Assembly: GCA_021154885.1 (NCBI GenBank)
Contig: JAJKHS010000131.1
Coordinates: 1 to 64,000 of the forward strand
DNA from: Thermoanaerobaculum sp.
GTDB taxonomy: Bacteria > Acidobacteriota > Thermoanaerobaculia > Multivoradales > UBA5704
DNA: 64,000 bases
Direction: 5' to 3'
Both the position numbers and the translations under genes were made by a program. Shown here piece after piece: positions 42,216 to 51,277 of this stretch; positions within the stretch are counted from its first letter, which is position 1; every line of letters starts with the position of its first letter. A model generated the notes under the pieces. The model was not told where the DNA came from. It did not search any database and was given only the letters and a program-made list of their open reading frames with translations.

Positions 42216-43385
42216 ATGGCAAAGGTCTTCATCCCACGCGAGCGGCGGCCCGGGGAAACCCGCGTCGCCGCCACACCCGAAACCGTGAAGCGGATGGTCA
42301 AACAGGGGCTGGAGGTGGCGGTGGAGCGGGGGGCCGGCCTGGCCTCCCTGTTCTCCGACGCCGAATTCGAGGCCGCCGGAGCCCGCCTGGTGGCAGATCC
42401 CGCCGCGGCGTGGGAGAGCGCCGACGTGGTGCTCAAGGTGACGCCTCCCGGGCACTTCGAGGGGCTCCCGGGGCACGAGGCCGAGGGGCTGAAGCCCGGC
42501 GCCGTGCTCATCGGATTCCTCGCCCCGTACCGCAACCTGGACATGGTGCGCACGCTCGCCGCCGGCGACGTCACCTCCCTGGCGCTCGAGCTCGTCCCCC
42601 GGGTGACCCGGGCCCAGCCCATGGACGCCCTGTCGTCGCAGGCGTCGATCGCCGGCTACAAGGCCGTGCTCCTCGCCGGCTGGCGTCTGCCCAAGTACCT
42701 GCCGCTGCTGATGACGGCGGCCGGGACCATCAAGCCGGCCCGGGTGGTGGTGATGGGCGCCGGCGTCGCCGGTCTGCAGGCCATCGCCACGGCCAAGCGG
42801 CTGGGGGCGGTGGTGGAGGTCTCGGACATCCGGGCCGCCGTCAAGGAGCAGGTCGAGTCGCTGGGCGGCAAATTCATCGAGCTCCCCCAGGCCGAGAGCG
42901 GCGAGGGGCAGGGGGGCTACGCCCGGGAGATGGGCGAGGACTTCCTGCGCCGGCAGCGGGAGATCGTGCAGCGCCACCTGGCGGCGGCCGACGCCGTCAT
43001 CACCACCGCCCTGGTGCCGGGCCGGCCGGCGCCGCGCCTGGTCACGGCAGAGATGGTCCACGCCATGCGCCCGGGATCGGTGATCGTCGACCTCGCCGTG
43101 GAGCAGGGAGGCAACTGCGAGCTGTCCAGGGCCGACTCCGAGGTGGTGGAGAACGGCGTCGTCATCCTCGGGCCGTCCAACCTGCCGGCCGCCATGCCCC
43201 ACGACGCGAGCCTGCTCTATGCCCGCAACGTCCACTCCCTGCTCCAGCTCGTGGTCGACAAGGAGGGGAAGGTCGCCCCGAGCCTCGACGACGAGATCGT
43301 CGCCGGCTCCCTCCTGACCCATGGCGGCAAGGTCCTCCACCAGGCGACCGCTGAGCAGCTCCAGCCGCAGGAGGTGCCGGCGTAG
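42216..43385 (+). CDS. pntA: NAD(P) transhydrogenase subunit alpha part 1 (PntAA-type)
   Basis: A 389-residue soluble domain I of proton-translocating transhydrogenase. Motifs: PRERRPGETRVAATPE, FLAPYRN, LELVPRVTRAQPMDALSSQA, VVMGAGVAGLQAIATAKRLGA (NAD Rossmann) and GGYAREM. Alanine dehydrogenase is less likely because RxTRAQxMDxLSSQA is typical of PntA. In three-subunit genomes pntAB and pntB follow directly. Here they do not; the next gene is a TPR protein. The partner subunits may be elsewhere. A strong hairpin follows the stop. The ribosome-binding site is weak (TGGAG 10 bases away). Confidence 0.85.
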   Translation: MAKVFIPRERRPGETRVAATPETVKRMVKQGLEVAVERGAGLASLFSDAEFEAAGARLVADPAAAWESADVVLKVTPPGHFEGLPGHEAEGLKPGAVLIGFLAPYRNLDMVRTLAAGDVTSLALELVPRVTRAQPMDALSSQASIAGYKAVLLAGWRLPKYLPLLMTAAGTIKPARVVVMGAGVAGLQAIATAKRLGAVVEVSDIRAAVKEQVESLGGKFIELPQAESGEGQGGYAREMGEDFLRRQREIVQRHLAAADAVITTALVPGRPAPRLVTAEMVHAMRPGSVIVDLAVEQGGNCELSRADSEVVENGVVILGPSNLPAAMPHDASLLYARNVHSLLQLVVDKEGKVAPSLDDEIVAGSLLTHGGKVLHQATAEQLQPQEVPA

Positions 43386-43392
43386 GCCGGTC

Positions 43393-43422
43393 GGGACGGC
43401 GGCAGTGCGGGTCCGCCGTCCC
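43393..43422 (+). terminator. hairpin after pntA
   Basis: A perfect 10-bp stem GGGACGGCGG (43393-43402) with CCGCCGTCCC (43413-43422) and a 10-base loop, just after the pntA stop. There is no clear T-run. Confidence 0.5.
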
Positions 43423-43463
43423 GGTTCCGTGCCGAGTCCGCACTCGTGGAAACAGGGTAGCCG

Positions 43464-44099
43464 ATGGCTGAAGACGACCGCAGCGGTCGCGGGCTCGAGA
43501 TCGCCGAACCGGAATCCGCTTCCACTCATCCGCTGCTCGCGGTGCTCGAGCGGGCCCGCTCGGCCCTCGACCGGGAGCGCGCGGAGGCGCCGGCTCTCTG
43601 CGCCGAGCTGCTGGCGCAGCCGGCCGAGACGGCCCTGGAGAGTATCCGCCACGAGGCCCGCTTCCAGACCTGGGGCCTCTGCGAGCTGCTGCTTGCGCAG
43701 AGCGCCGGGGCCGGCGGAACCGGCGAGGCCGGCCGCCTCGCCGCCCTGGCCCTCGCGGGGGCGGAGCGGCTCGACTCGTCGCGGCACGCCGCCGCCGTGG
43801 TGGCGGACCTCAAGGCGCGGGCCTGGGCCGCCCTCGGCGAGGCCCGCCGCCGCGCCGCGGACCTCGCCGGGGCGGAAGAGGCGTTGCGCGCCGCCGCCGC
43901 CTGCCTCTCCCAAGGCACCGGCGATCTGCTGGTGGAGGCCCGGCTGCTGGAGTTCGAGGCGGCGGTGAGGCGCGGCCAGAGGCGCCAGGGCGAAGCGGCC
44001 GCCCTGCTCAAGCTGGCCGCGGCGCGATATCGTGAGACCGGCGAGGCGGAGCACCTGCAGCGGGTGCTGGCCGAGCGGGAAGACATTTTGAAACGGTAA
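43464..44099 (+). CDS. short TPR-type protein
   Basis: A 211-residue, Ala/Arg/Leu-rich, all-helical protein. The segment AGAEEALRAAAACLSQGTGDLLVEARLLEFEAAVRR resembles the repeat RAEAALQQAERLLLEGTGDPLLQGKLLSIQASVRA of the TPR gene at 62763, so it belongs to the same family but lacks the zinc-finger N-terminus and most repeats. Its helices then continue KLAAARYRETGEAEHLQRVL. It starts about 78 bases after pntA and ends 18 bases before ggt. The function is unknown, and a protein-protein adaptor role is inferred. Confidence 0.65.
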   Translation: MAEDDRSGRGLEIAEPESASTHPLLAVLERARSALDRERAEAPALCAELLAQPAETALESIRHEARFQTWGLCELLLAQSAGAGGTGEAGRLAALALAGAERLDSSRHAAAVVADLKARAWAALGEARRRAADLAGAEEALRAAAACLSQGTGDLLVEARLLEFEAAVRRGQRRQGEAAALLKLAAARYRETGEAEHLQRVLAEREDILKR

Positions 44100-44117
44100 C
44101 TCTGCCGGAGGCCCCCC

Positions 44118-45842
44118 ATGAAGAAGGCCCTGCCTCTCGTCCTCGCCCTGCTCGTCCCCATGTCCGCCGTCACCCCCGGAGGCGTCGGCGCGGCCTCGAC
44201 GCCGGCGCCGGCCGGCACCGGCGGCGCCGTGGCCTCGGGCGATCCGCTCGCCACCGCGGCCGGCCTCGCGATCCTGCGCGGCGGCGGCAACGCCGTGGAC
44301 GCCGCCGTGGCCACCGCCCTCGCCTTGGCCGTGGTCTATCCGGAGGCGGGCAACCTGGGGGGCGGCGGCTTCGCCCTGGTGCGGATGGGCGGCGAGCTCT
44401 CGGCGCTCGACTTCCGCGAGACGGCGCCGGCCCGGGCTCGGCCCGACATGTACCTGGACGCCCAGGGCAAGCCGGTGGAGAACGCCTCGCTGGTGGGACC
44501 CCTGGCCGCCGGCGTCCCCGGCTCGCCGGCGGGGCTGTGGGAGCTGCAGCGCCGCTTCGGCCGGCTCCCCTGGCCCAAGGTGGTGGAGCCCGCCCGGCGC
44601 CTGGCGGCGGACGGCTTCCGGGTGGGCCGCTACCTGCACGACGGCCTGGGCCGGGAGGAGAACCGCAAGCTCCTGCTGCGCTTCCCCGAGAGCGCCCGGG
44701 TATGGCTCCCCAACGGCGAGCCGCCGGCCCTGGGCAGCGTGCTGCGCCAGCCGGACCTCGCCGCCACGCTCGGCCGCTACGCCGAGCACGGGCCCCAGGG
44801 GGTCGTCACCGGCGCCGTGGCCGCGGCCGTCGAGAAGGCGTCGAGGGCGCATGGCGGCGTCCTCACGGCCGCCGACCTCGCCGCCTACAAGCCGGCCTGG
44901 CGCCAGCCGCTCACCGCCGAGGCCTTCGGCTGGAAGCTCGCCTCCATGCCGCTGCCCTCCTCCGGCGGCGTCATCCTGGGCCAGACCCTCGGCATGCTGG
45001 AAAAGCTGGGCTGGGAGAAGCTCCCCCGCTTCAGCGCCGACCGCGACCACCTGCTGGCCGAGGTCTTCCGGCACGCCTTCGCTGACCGCTTCCTGCTGGG
45101 TGACCCGGCCACCACCAAGGCCACCGAGGCCCAGCTCCTGGCTCCGGCCTGGATCGCCCGCCGGGCGGCGGAGATCGATCTCCGCCACGCCACGGCGTCG
45201 GCCCAGGTGCAGTCCTGGCCCGGCGCCACCGCGGCGGCGGCCGTGTCCGGCAGCACCGAGACCACCCATCTCTCGGTGGTCGACCGGGACGGCAACCTGG
45301 TGGCCCTCACCACCACCCTGAACGGCCTCTTCGGCTGCGGCCTCTGGGTGCCCGGCGCCGGCTTCTTCCTCAACAACGAGATGGACGACTTCGCCACCGC
45401 TCCGGGCCGGCCCAACCTCTTCGGCCTGATCCAGGGGGAGGCGAACGCCGTCGGCCCCGGCAAGCGGATGCTCTCCTCGATGAGCCCGGTGATCGCCTGG
45501 AAGGGGGAGGAGGCCTACGCCCTGGGCGGCCGGGGCGGCTCGCGCATCCCCACCCACACCATCGCGGTGTTGCTCAACCTGCTGGTCGACCACGATCCCC
45601 TCCAGGCCGCCCTCGACCGGCCGCGGCTCCACCACCAGTGGCTCCCCGACCGGCTCGAAGCCGAGCCCGACGCCCTCGCGCCCGAGACTGGGGCTGAGCT
45701 CGAGCGCCGCGGCCACACCCTCCAGGTCAGCACCACGACGGCCAAGGTCCACGCCGTCCACCGCCTCCCCGGCGGCCGGGTGGAGGCGGCCTCGGACCCT
45801 CGCGGCTCGGGCTCAGGCGGGGTGGTGGACCCCGATCCATAG
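44118..45842 (+). CDS. ggt: gamma-glutamyltransferase
   Basis: A 574-residue periplasmic enzyme. A signal peptide (ALPLVLALLVPMSAVTPG) is followed by the large chain (GGNAVDAAVATALALAVVYPEAGNLGGGGF, DFRETAPARA). Autocleavage before the catalytic Thr382 in ETTHLSVVD would create the small chain (NNEMDDF, SSMSPVI, GGRGGSRIPT). It hydrolyses or transfers gamma-glutamyl groups from glutathione and other peptides. GGAGG lies 6 bases before the ATG. All key Ntn-hydrolase motifs are present. Confidence 0.92.
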   Translation: MKKALPLVLALLVPMSAVTPGGVGAASTPAPAGTGGAVASGDPLATAAGLAILRGGGNAVDAAVATALALAVVYPEAGNLGGGGFALVRMGGELSALDFRETAPARARPDMYLDAQGKPVENASLVGPLAAGVPGSPAGLWELQRRFGRLPWPKVVEPARRLAADGFRVGRYLHDGLGREENRKLLLRFPESARVWLPNGEPPALGSVLRQPDLAATLGRYAEHGPQGVVTGAVAAAVEKASRAHGGVLTAADLAAYKPAWRQPLTAEAFGWKLASMPLPSSGGVILGQTLGMLEKLGWEKLPRFSADRDHLLAEVFRHAFADRFLLGDPATTKATEAQLLAPAWIARRAAEIDLRHATASAQVQSWPGATAAAAVSGSTETTHLSVVDRDGNLVALTTTLNGLFGCGLWVPGAGFFLNNEMDDFATAPGRPNLFGLIQGEANAVGPGKRMLSSMSPVIAWKGEEAYALGGRGGSRIPTHTIAVLLNLLVDHDPLQAALDRPRLHHQWLPDRLEAEPDALAPETGAELERRGHTLQVSTTTAKVHAVHRLPGGRVEAASDPRGSGSGGVVDPDP

Positions 45843-45983
45843 CCGGCATAGCCGGGGCCAGTACCTTTTCCCATACGCCGGCGTCCCTTCCTCCTGACGC
45901 CGGCGGCGCCGTGACTTCCCGCCCGCCCTCGGAGCCTGCCGCGGCACGGGATTTGCCCCCTCTCGCAAGCGGGGGGACCGGCC

Positions 45984-47651
45984 ATGACCCGCGCACGCAT
46001 CTGGATCGTCCTCGGGCTGGCGGCGGTGGCCCCCCTCCACCTCACCGCCCAGACCCAGAGGTTCACCGAGCGGCTCACCATCCGCGAGCGGGAGGTTCTC
46101 GTCGACCTGCCGGACTTCCTGCAGAAGAAGTCGCTCAAGCCCGGCGACTTCCAGGTGCTGGTGGACGGCCAGCCGCGCGAGGTCACCCGCGCCGAGCCGA
46201 TGGCCGCGCCGGCGGCGGCCGGCGAGCTGCCATGGACGATCGTCGTCTACGTCGATCGCATCCTCGCGAGCCCGGGGACGGTCTTCTACTCCGGTCTCGC
46301 CCTCTCCCGGCGCACGGCGGAGCTCACCCGCCTGGGCAGCGTCGAAATCGTGGTGGCGGATGCCGATCCCCGGCCGGCGCTCGCTCCCACCCGAGAAGCG
46401 CGGCCCCTGGAGCGGGCGCTCACCGACCTGGCGGCCGCCGCCCGGGTCGAACGGGACCGGGCGGACCGTAGGCCGGCGCCTCCCGGCGGACCGGACGCGC
46501 CCCGGCTCCGGCGCCAGCTCGACAAGCTGCTGGCGTTCCTCACCGCTCACCCGCCCACCGGCCCCCACGCCGTCCTGCTGGTCGCCGACGGCCTCGACCT
46601 GCCGGACCAGCAGATCGCCGACCTCGACCGCGGGGCCGCAGGAGCGCCGCAGACGGCCGCCGCCGCCCTCCAGCGGACGGCCCGCCTGCTCGCCGCCTAC
46701 GGCTGGGTGGCGATCCCCGTCCCCCTGCGCAAGGAGGGGGCGGGCCTCCCGGCCTCCACGCAGAGCGAGATCGAGACCTTCCGGGAGAGCACCGGCGGAT
46801 CGTACTTCGGCTCCCTGCCGCCCATCATCCCCTTCCGCCCGCCCAAGGCCACGTCCCTCGCTTTTTCGGGAGTGATCGATCTCATGATCGCGCCGCGGAC
46901 CGCGGCTCTGCGGGCCCTCGCCCGGGCCACGGCGGGCACCGTGATCGGTTTCGAGGTGCAGCTCGACGAAGCTCTCGGAGCCCTGGCCCGGCGCTGGCGG
47001 CTGTGGCTCGCCGAGCCGGACACGCCCGTGGACGGCCGCCTCCACCCGCTCGCCGTGGGGCTCCCTGGGAAGCGGGAGACGGTGCGGGCACCGCAGTGGC
47101 TCCGCTCCTCGACGCCGGAGGAGATCGCGGAGGTCCGTCTGGAGGACCTCCTGGCGGCCAGGCCCATGGACGGCGGCCTGCTTCTCACCGCCGCCGTGGC
47201 GACCACGACCGCCGGTCCGGAGCTGCGCCTGGAGGTAGGGCCGGTCCAGCTCCCGGAGAGCGCTCCGCCGGGCCCCCTCCGGATCTCCTGGGCCTGGGCC
47301 GGCCCGGACGGCGTCACGGGAATCCACCACGAGACGGTTCCCGGGAGCGTCCCCGCCGGCGATCTGGCGAAGGGCTGGCGGCGCGTCGAGCGGCTGGCGG
47401 TGCCGGCCGAGGCGCGCCGGCTGGCCGTGATCGTCGAGGCCCTGGGACCCGAGAGGTGGGGGAGCGCGGTTCTGACGGTGGACCCCCCGGGTGGACAGCC
47501 GGGGACGGCCGCGGCTCAGCCGACGGCCCGCAGGTCCTCGGCGGTGTCGAGGACGGTGCGCAGGGTCTCGCCCAGTACCTGCGGCGAGAAGGGCTTCTGC
47601 AGGCAGATGGGAGAGTCCGGGCCGCCGTCCGAGAGCTGCTCGTCGTTGTAG
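45984..47651 (+). CDS. secreted VWFA-related-type protein
   Basis: A 555-residue protein with a signal peptide (RARIWIVLGLAAVAPLHLTA, then QTQRF). The next part (VLVDLPDFLQKKSLKPGDFQVLVDGQPREV) is the N-terminal strand seen in acidobacterial VWFA-related proteins. A hydrophobic strand and DxxxS-like segment (WTIVVYVDRILASPGTVFYSG) and HAVLLVADGLDLPD resemble a von Willebrand A-type fold whose MIDAS is not clearly intact. The last ~45 residues lie opposite the 3' end of the kinase gene (136-bp overlap), are of unusual Ser/Arg/Cys-rich composition and may result from loss of an earlier stop. Function unknown. Confidence 0.68.
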   Translation: MTRARIWIVLGLAAVAPLHLTAQTQRFTERLTIREREVLVDLPDFLQKKSLKPGDFQVLVDGQPREVTRAEPMAAPAAAGELPWTIVVYVDRILASPGTVFYSGLALSRRTAELTRLGSVEIVVADADPRPALAPTREARPLERALTDLAAAARVERDRADRRPAPPGGPDAPRLRRQLDKLLAFLTAHPPTGPHAVLLVADGLDLPDQQIADLDRGAAGAPQTAAAALQRTARLLAAYGWVAIPVPLRKEGAGLPASTQSEIETFRESTGGSYFGSLPPIIPFRPPKATSLAFSGVIDLMIAPRTAALRALARATAGTVIGFEVQLDEALGALARRWRLWLAEPDTPVDGRLHPLAVGLPGKRETVRAPQWLRSSTPEEIAEVRLEDLLAARPMDGGLLLTAAVATTTAGPELRLEVGPVQLPESAPPGPLRISWAWAGPDGVTGIHHETVPGSVPAGDLAKGWRRVERLAVPAEARRLAVIVEALGPERWGSAVLTVDPPGGQPGTAAAQPTARRSSAVSRTVRRVSPSTCGEKGFCRQMGESGPPSESCSSL

Positions 47652-50600
47652 CCCGACATGAAGACGATCCGCGTCTGCGGGCGCTCGCCGCGCAGGCGCT
47701 GGGCCAGCTCGGGCCCCTTCATCTCCGGCATGGTGACGTCGGTCAGCAGCAGGTGGACCGCGCCGCGGTGGAGGCGGGAGAGGATGAGCGCCTCCTCGCC
47801 CGAGGACGCCTGGAGCACCCGGTAGCCCTTGCTGACCAGGATCTGGTTGAGCACCGTCCGCACCTCGTCCTCGTCCTCCACCAGCAGGATGGTTTCGGAG
47901 CCCCGGCCCGAGGCGCCGGGCGAGGCCCCGCCGCGCACCACCTCCGCCTCGCGGGTGACGGGCAGGTAGACCGAGAAGCACGCCCCCTCCCCGGGCGCGC
48001 TGTTGACGAAGATGTGGCCGCCGCTCTGCCGCACGATGCCGTAGGCGGTGGAGAGGCCGAGCCCGGTCCCCTCGCCCTTGGTGCTGAAGAACGGCTCGAA
48101 CACCCGGGCCTGGGTCACGGCGTCCATGCCGGTGCCCGTGTCGGTGACCGTCAGCAGGACGTGCGAGCCGGGCGGCACGTTGGCATGGGGCGCCGCGCCG
48201 CCGTCGCGGACGTCGAGGGGGATGGTGCGCAGCGTCAGCCGGCCGCCGGACGGCATGGCGTGGCGGGCGTTGACGGCGAGGTTGACGATGACCTGCTCCA
48301 TCTGCCCGGAATCGATCTTCACCTTGCCCAGCTCGGGGTGAAGCTGCGTGATGAGCTGGATGTCCTCCCCCAGCAGCCGCTGCAGCATCTTCTCGAGGCC
48401 TGAGACCACCGGGTTGAGGCTCATCACCCGGGTCTCCATCGGCTGGCGGCGGGCGAAGGCGAGGAGCTGCTTGGTGAGGGCCGCCGCGCGCTGGCCGGCC
48501 TCCTTGATCCCCGTCAGGTTGCGGCCGAGGAAGGCGTCGTCGCCGTAACGCTCCAGCAGCAGGTCGCTGTAGCCGAAGATAGCCAGCAGGCAGTTGTTGA
48601 AGTCGTGGGCCACGCCCGCCGAGAGGCGGCCGATGGCCTCCATCTTCTGCGAGTGCAGGAGCTGGCGCTGCAACATCTTGTTTTCGGCTTCGTCGTGTTT
48701 GCGCTGGGCGATGTCGCGGATCGCCACCACCGACACCTCCTCGCCCTGGAAGAGGTAGCGCTTGCCCGCGACCTCGATGTCCACCGGGCTGCGGTCGCTC
48801 TTGAAGCCGAGGCTCTCCCGCGGCACCCCCTCGAGGTCCACCTCGCCCGCCACGAGGTCGGCCAGTGGCCGGCCGATGATCTCCTCGGGCCGGCAGCCGA
48901 AGATGGCCAGCAGGGCGCTGTTGACCTCCAGGATGACGCCGTTGCGGACGATGGCGATCCCCTCGAGGGTGGCCTCGAAAAGGGTGCGGAAGCGCTCCTC
49001 GCTGCGCCGGATCTCCTCCTCGGCGGCCTTGCGCTGGGCGATCTCCTGCTGCGCCTTCTCGTACAGGCGGACGTTCTCCGCCATGGGGGCGATCTGGTTG
49101 GCCACGGTCGACAGGAGGTGGACGTCGCTCGCCGGAAAGTAGTCGTCCGGATCGCGCCGGCCGATGAGCCAGGCGCCGATGGGCTGGGCCTGGACCACCA
49201 GGGGGATGACCAGGCGCACCCAGGCGCGCGGCGAACGGTCTCCGTCCTGCGGCCGCAGGTAGCGCCCGCTCGTCGCCAGCAGGTCCCGCAGCTCCTGCAC
49301 CGTGGGCTCCGGCGCCCCAGCGGGGACCGCCTGCTCGTAGAGAGTCTCCTTGCGCCCCTCCTCGAAGAGATAGAGGGCCGACTGCCGGATGAGCAGGGTG
49401 GGCAGGATCTCGTTGGCGATCACCCGCGCCAGCACCTCACGGTCGAAGGCCGTGGGAATGCGCTCGGAGACGAGGCCGATCACCTCCTCCGCCGTGTGCT
49501 TGATGCCGAAGACGCGGCGGTCCACCAGCGCCTGGAAGCGATCCCGCAGCAACGGCGCCAAGGCCACGAAGAGCAGGGAGACGAAGAGGACGGTGGCCAT
49601 GAAGCCACCGGGGATGGTCTCCCACCGGCGACTGAGGAGAAAGAAGATCATCGTGTAGGAGGCCAGCAGCAGCACCGAGAAGGTGTAGATGCCGAGCAGC
49701 CGGTTGGCGCGGAACTCCAGGGCCCCCAGATTGTGCTTGTAGATGGCGTAGATGTAGCCCATCGGCAGGATCGGCATGGAGAGGATCGACAGGCCGAGGA
49801 TGTAGTCGTACGCCCAGCGCAGGCTCTGCCCCTCCCGGATCGTCGCGTCGAGCAGCCGCGGCAGCACCCCCTGAAACAGCAGCAACGGCACCAGGCCCAG
49901 GGTGATGCCGAAGAGCATGATACGCACCGCAACCCTGGCGGCGGCGCTCACCGGCCAGACCAGGCGTCCCACCAGCAGCAGGATGGAGAGGCCGGTGCCC
50001 ACCAGCATGTACTTGAGGTAGGAGATCCCGGCCCGCGGCAGCGCGAAGTCCGCCATCGCCAGGGCCAGCGACAGCGTATAGAGACCGCCCAGAGACGCCA
50101 GGCGCGCGCGCGGGCCCAGGAGAGGATTGGGCAGGATCAGGTGCAGGTGCAGGCACAGCGGCGCGAAAAACCAGATCACGGCATGGAACAGGAACCACGA
50201 CCCGGAAACCCGCGCTCCAATCCCGGTGGCGATCCACAGGGCGGTGTCGTAGCTGAACAGCACCAGCACCAGCCAGCGCTCGTCGCGCGGCCGCAGGAAA
50301 ATGACCACCACCGTGCCCATCAGCCAGAACACCAGCGGCGCCACCATGTCGAAGACGAGCTGCGGCAGGTCGATCCGTGGCTTGAGGATTCCAACCGTGA
50401 GAGTCAAGGGCCTGCCCTGGCGGATCAGGTCGAAGCGGGCGGCTCCCCTCGAGCCGAAGATCCCCTGGAGCGAAAGCCAGCGATTGCGGTTGAACTGCTG
50501 GAAGTCCACGCCCTCGACCCGGAGCACCTCGTCACCCACTTTCAGACAGGGAGCCTCGGGAGCGCACGGGTAGGCGGAGATCACCTTCCAGTTGGCGGAG

Positions 50601-50731
50601 CTGAGGGTAAAGCCAAGGTCGGGGGAGGAGAAGGCATAGGGGTAGTACAGGCAGGGGACGAGGATCACGAGACAGGCGAGGATCAGGAAGAAATCCAACG
50701 CCTTCCACGAAGCGGGATGCCGGGTGTCCAT
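47516..50731 (-). CDS. ComP-like hybrid sensor histidine kinase (PDZ - multi-TM - GAF - PAS - HisKA - HATPase - REC)
   Basis: A 1,071-residue inner-membrane sensor. TM1 (about 12-32) is followed by an extracytoplasmic PDZ-like loop (34-118, CLKVGDEVLRVEGVDF), then about eight helices (125-395), a GAF-like domain (430-560), PAS (580-680), H-box GVAHDFNN (His709), N-box NLAVNARHAM, G-boxes DTGTGM and GTGLGLS, and a receiver (945-1065, Asp998 in LLLTDVTMPEM). PDZ between TM1 and TM2 plus a TM bundle is also the topology of Bacillus ComP. The gene has no Shine-Dalgarno but a TGGACT-N17-TATAAC promoter about 20 bases upstream. It lies directly downstream of the peptide/prenyl-synthase genes, so a pheromone receptor role is inferred. 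Its 3' end overlaps the convergent gene. Confidence 0.85.
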   Translation of the reverse strand: MDTRHPASWKALDFFLILACLVILVPCLYYPYAFSSPDLGFTLSSANWKVISAYPCAPEAPCLKVGDEVLRVEGVDFQQFNRNRWLSLQGIFGSRGAARFDLIRQGRPLTLTVGILKPRIDLPQLVFDMVAPLVFWLMGTVVVIFLRPRDERWLVLVLFSYDTALWIATGIGARVSGSWFLFHAVIWFFAPLCLHLHLILPNPLLGPRARLASLGGLYTLSLALAMADFALPRAGISYLKYMLVGTGLSILLLVGRLVWPVSAAARVAVRIMLFGITLGLVPLLLFQGVLPRLLDATIREGQSLRWAYDYILGLSILSMPILPMGYIYAIYKHNLGALEFRANRLLGIYTFSVLLLASYTMIFFLLSRRWETIPGGFMATVLFVSLLFVALAPLLRDRFQALVDRRVFGIKHTAEEVIGLVSERIPTAFDREVLARVIANEILPTLLIRQSALYLFEEGRKETLYEQAVPAGAPEPTVQELRDLLATSGRYLRPQDGDRSPRAWVRLVIPLVVQAQPIGAWLIGRRDPDDYFPASDVHLLSTVANQIAPMAENVRLYEKAQQEIAQRKAAEEEIRRSEERFRTLFEATLEGIAIVRNGVILEVNSALLAIFGCRPEEIIGRPLADLVAGEVDLEGVPRESLGFKSDRSPVDIEVAGKRYLFQGEEVSVVAIRDIAQRKHDEAENKMLQRQLLHSQKMEAIGRLSAGVAHDFNNCLLAIFGYSDLLLERYGDDAFLGRNLTGIKEAGQRAAALTKQLLAFARRQPMETRVMSLNPVVSGLEKMLQRLLGEDIQLITQLHPELGKVKIDSGQMEQVIVNLAVNARHAMPSGGRLTLRTIPLDVRDGGAAPHANVPPGSHVLLTVTDTGTGMDAVTQARVFEPFFSTKGEGTGLGLSTAYGIVRQSGGHIFVNSAPGEGACFSVYLPVTREAEVVRGGASPGASGRGSETILLVEDEDEVRTVLNQILVSKGYRVLQASSGEEALILSRLHRGAVHLLLTDVTMPEMKGPELAQRLRGERPQTRIVFMSGYNDEQLSDGGPDSPICLQKPFSPQVLGETLRTVLDTAEDLRAVG

Positions 50732-50748
50732 GGGTCAGTCCGGACATA

Positions 50749-50777
50749 GTTATAGCAGGCCCGCCGTCGCCAGTCCA
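50749..50777 (-). promoter_or_regulatory. sigma70-type promoter of the hybrid kinase gene
   Basis: On the minus strand TGGACT (50772-50777), 17-bp spacer, TATAAC (50749-50754), ending 17 bases before the kinase ATG. The predicted leader is about 10 bases. Confidence 0.55.
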
Positions 50778-50891
50778 TCCCGGCTGCGCAGACGGATGCG
50801 CCCGCGAGACCCAGGAGAGCGAGGGCCGCGCGGGCGCGTTGCAGCAGGACCGGAATCTTCGCTTGCCGGGTGTGCCGGGGGCCGGGGATTT

Positions 50892-51080
50892 TCAAGCCCT
50901 CCCGCCCCAGGCGCACCCTCCCCCCACCGGCCCGCCGTCGCTGGGCCACTCCCCCCACGCCGGCGCATCCCCGGCCAGAGCCTTCAGATCGTTCATCCGG
51001 CTCAGGCGGCGCAGCGCATCGAACAGCACGCTTTTTTCATTTCGGGAAATGAACAGGGACCGGAATTCCTGAATGTTCAT
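50892..51080 (-). CDS. ComX-like peptide precursor 1
   Basis: A 62-residue peptide. I choose the ATG at 51080 (MNIQEF), because GGAGG lies 8 bases before it; the ATG 15 bases upstream has no such site. It is a paralogue of the peptide at 52458: about 19 of the first 35 residues are identical (M.IQEF...FIS..E...LF.ALR..S...D.KAL), and both carry a WG(E/Q)WP core (Trp42 and Trp45 here). The C-terminal tail is Gly/Pro-rich with a further CAWGG (Trp58). There is no signal peptide, as in ComX. In Bacillus ComX a Trp near the C-terminus is prenylated by ComQ. The prenyl-synthase-like gene lies upstream and the ComP-like kinase 160 bases downstream. It could instead be a RiPP precursor. Confidence 0.7.
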   Translation of the reverse strand: MNIQEFRSLFISRNEKSVLFDALRRLSRMNDLKALAGDAPAWGEWPSDGGPVGGGCAWGGRA

Positions 51081-51277
51081 GGTCTTTTCCTCCATCGGAA
51101 AGGCAATGTCCTTTGATAAGGTCGAAGCTCGATCAGCGGCGATTCCTGAAGGGGCGCCGGGGGGCTGCGCGCGGCCGGGCGGAGCTTTCGATAGGAGATT
51201 GCGGAGACCGCAGGAGGATTCTCGACCGGCTTACACCGGGAGACTTCAATTTGAATGCTCAACCTTGCATTGAGCAT
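51077..51277 (-). CDS. possible small ORF coupled to peptide 1
   Basis: A 66-codon frame beginning MLNARLSIQIEV. GAGGGAG lies 7 bases before its ATG, and its TGA overlaps the ATG of peptide 1 (ATGA), a typical translational-coupling arrangement. The protein is rich in Pro, Arg and Ser, without a recognised domain or signal. Its start codon sits in an inverted repeat (51255-51277). It may be a leader ORF that controls peptide 1, or a chance frame. Confidence 0.35.
   Translation of the reverse strand: MLNARLSIQIEVSRCKPVENPPAVSAISYRKLRPAARSPPAPLQESPLIELRPYQRTLPFRWRKRP

Noticed and set aside
41082-45761. 1,559-codon antisense frame across TerC, PntAA and Ggt
   Set aside because: It covers several clearly coding genes on the other strand and has low-complexity composition.
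51199-51212. A true ComA box upstream of peptide 1
   Set aside because: The halves fit, but the spacer is 3 not 4 bases, the outer base is missing, no ComA-like LuxR-type regulator is in the window, and GC-rich DNA makes such a match likely by chance. Mentioned only as a resemblance.
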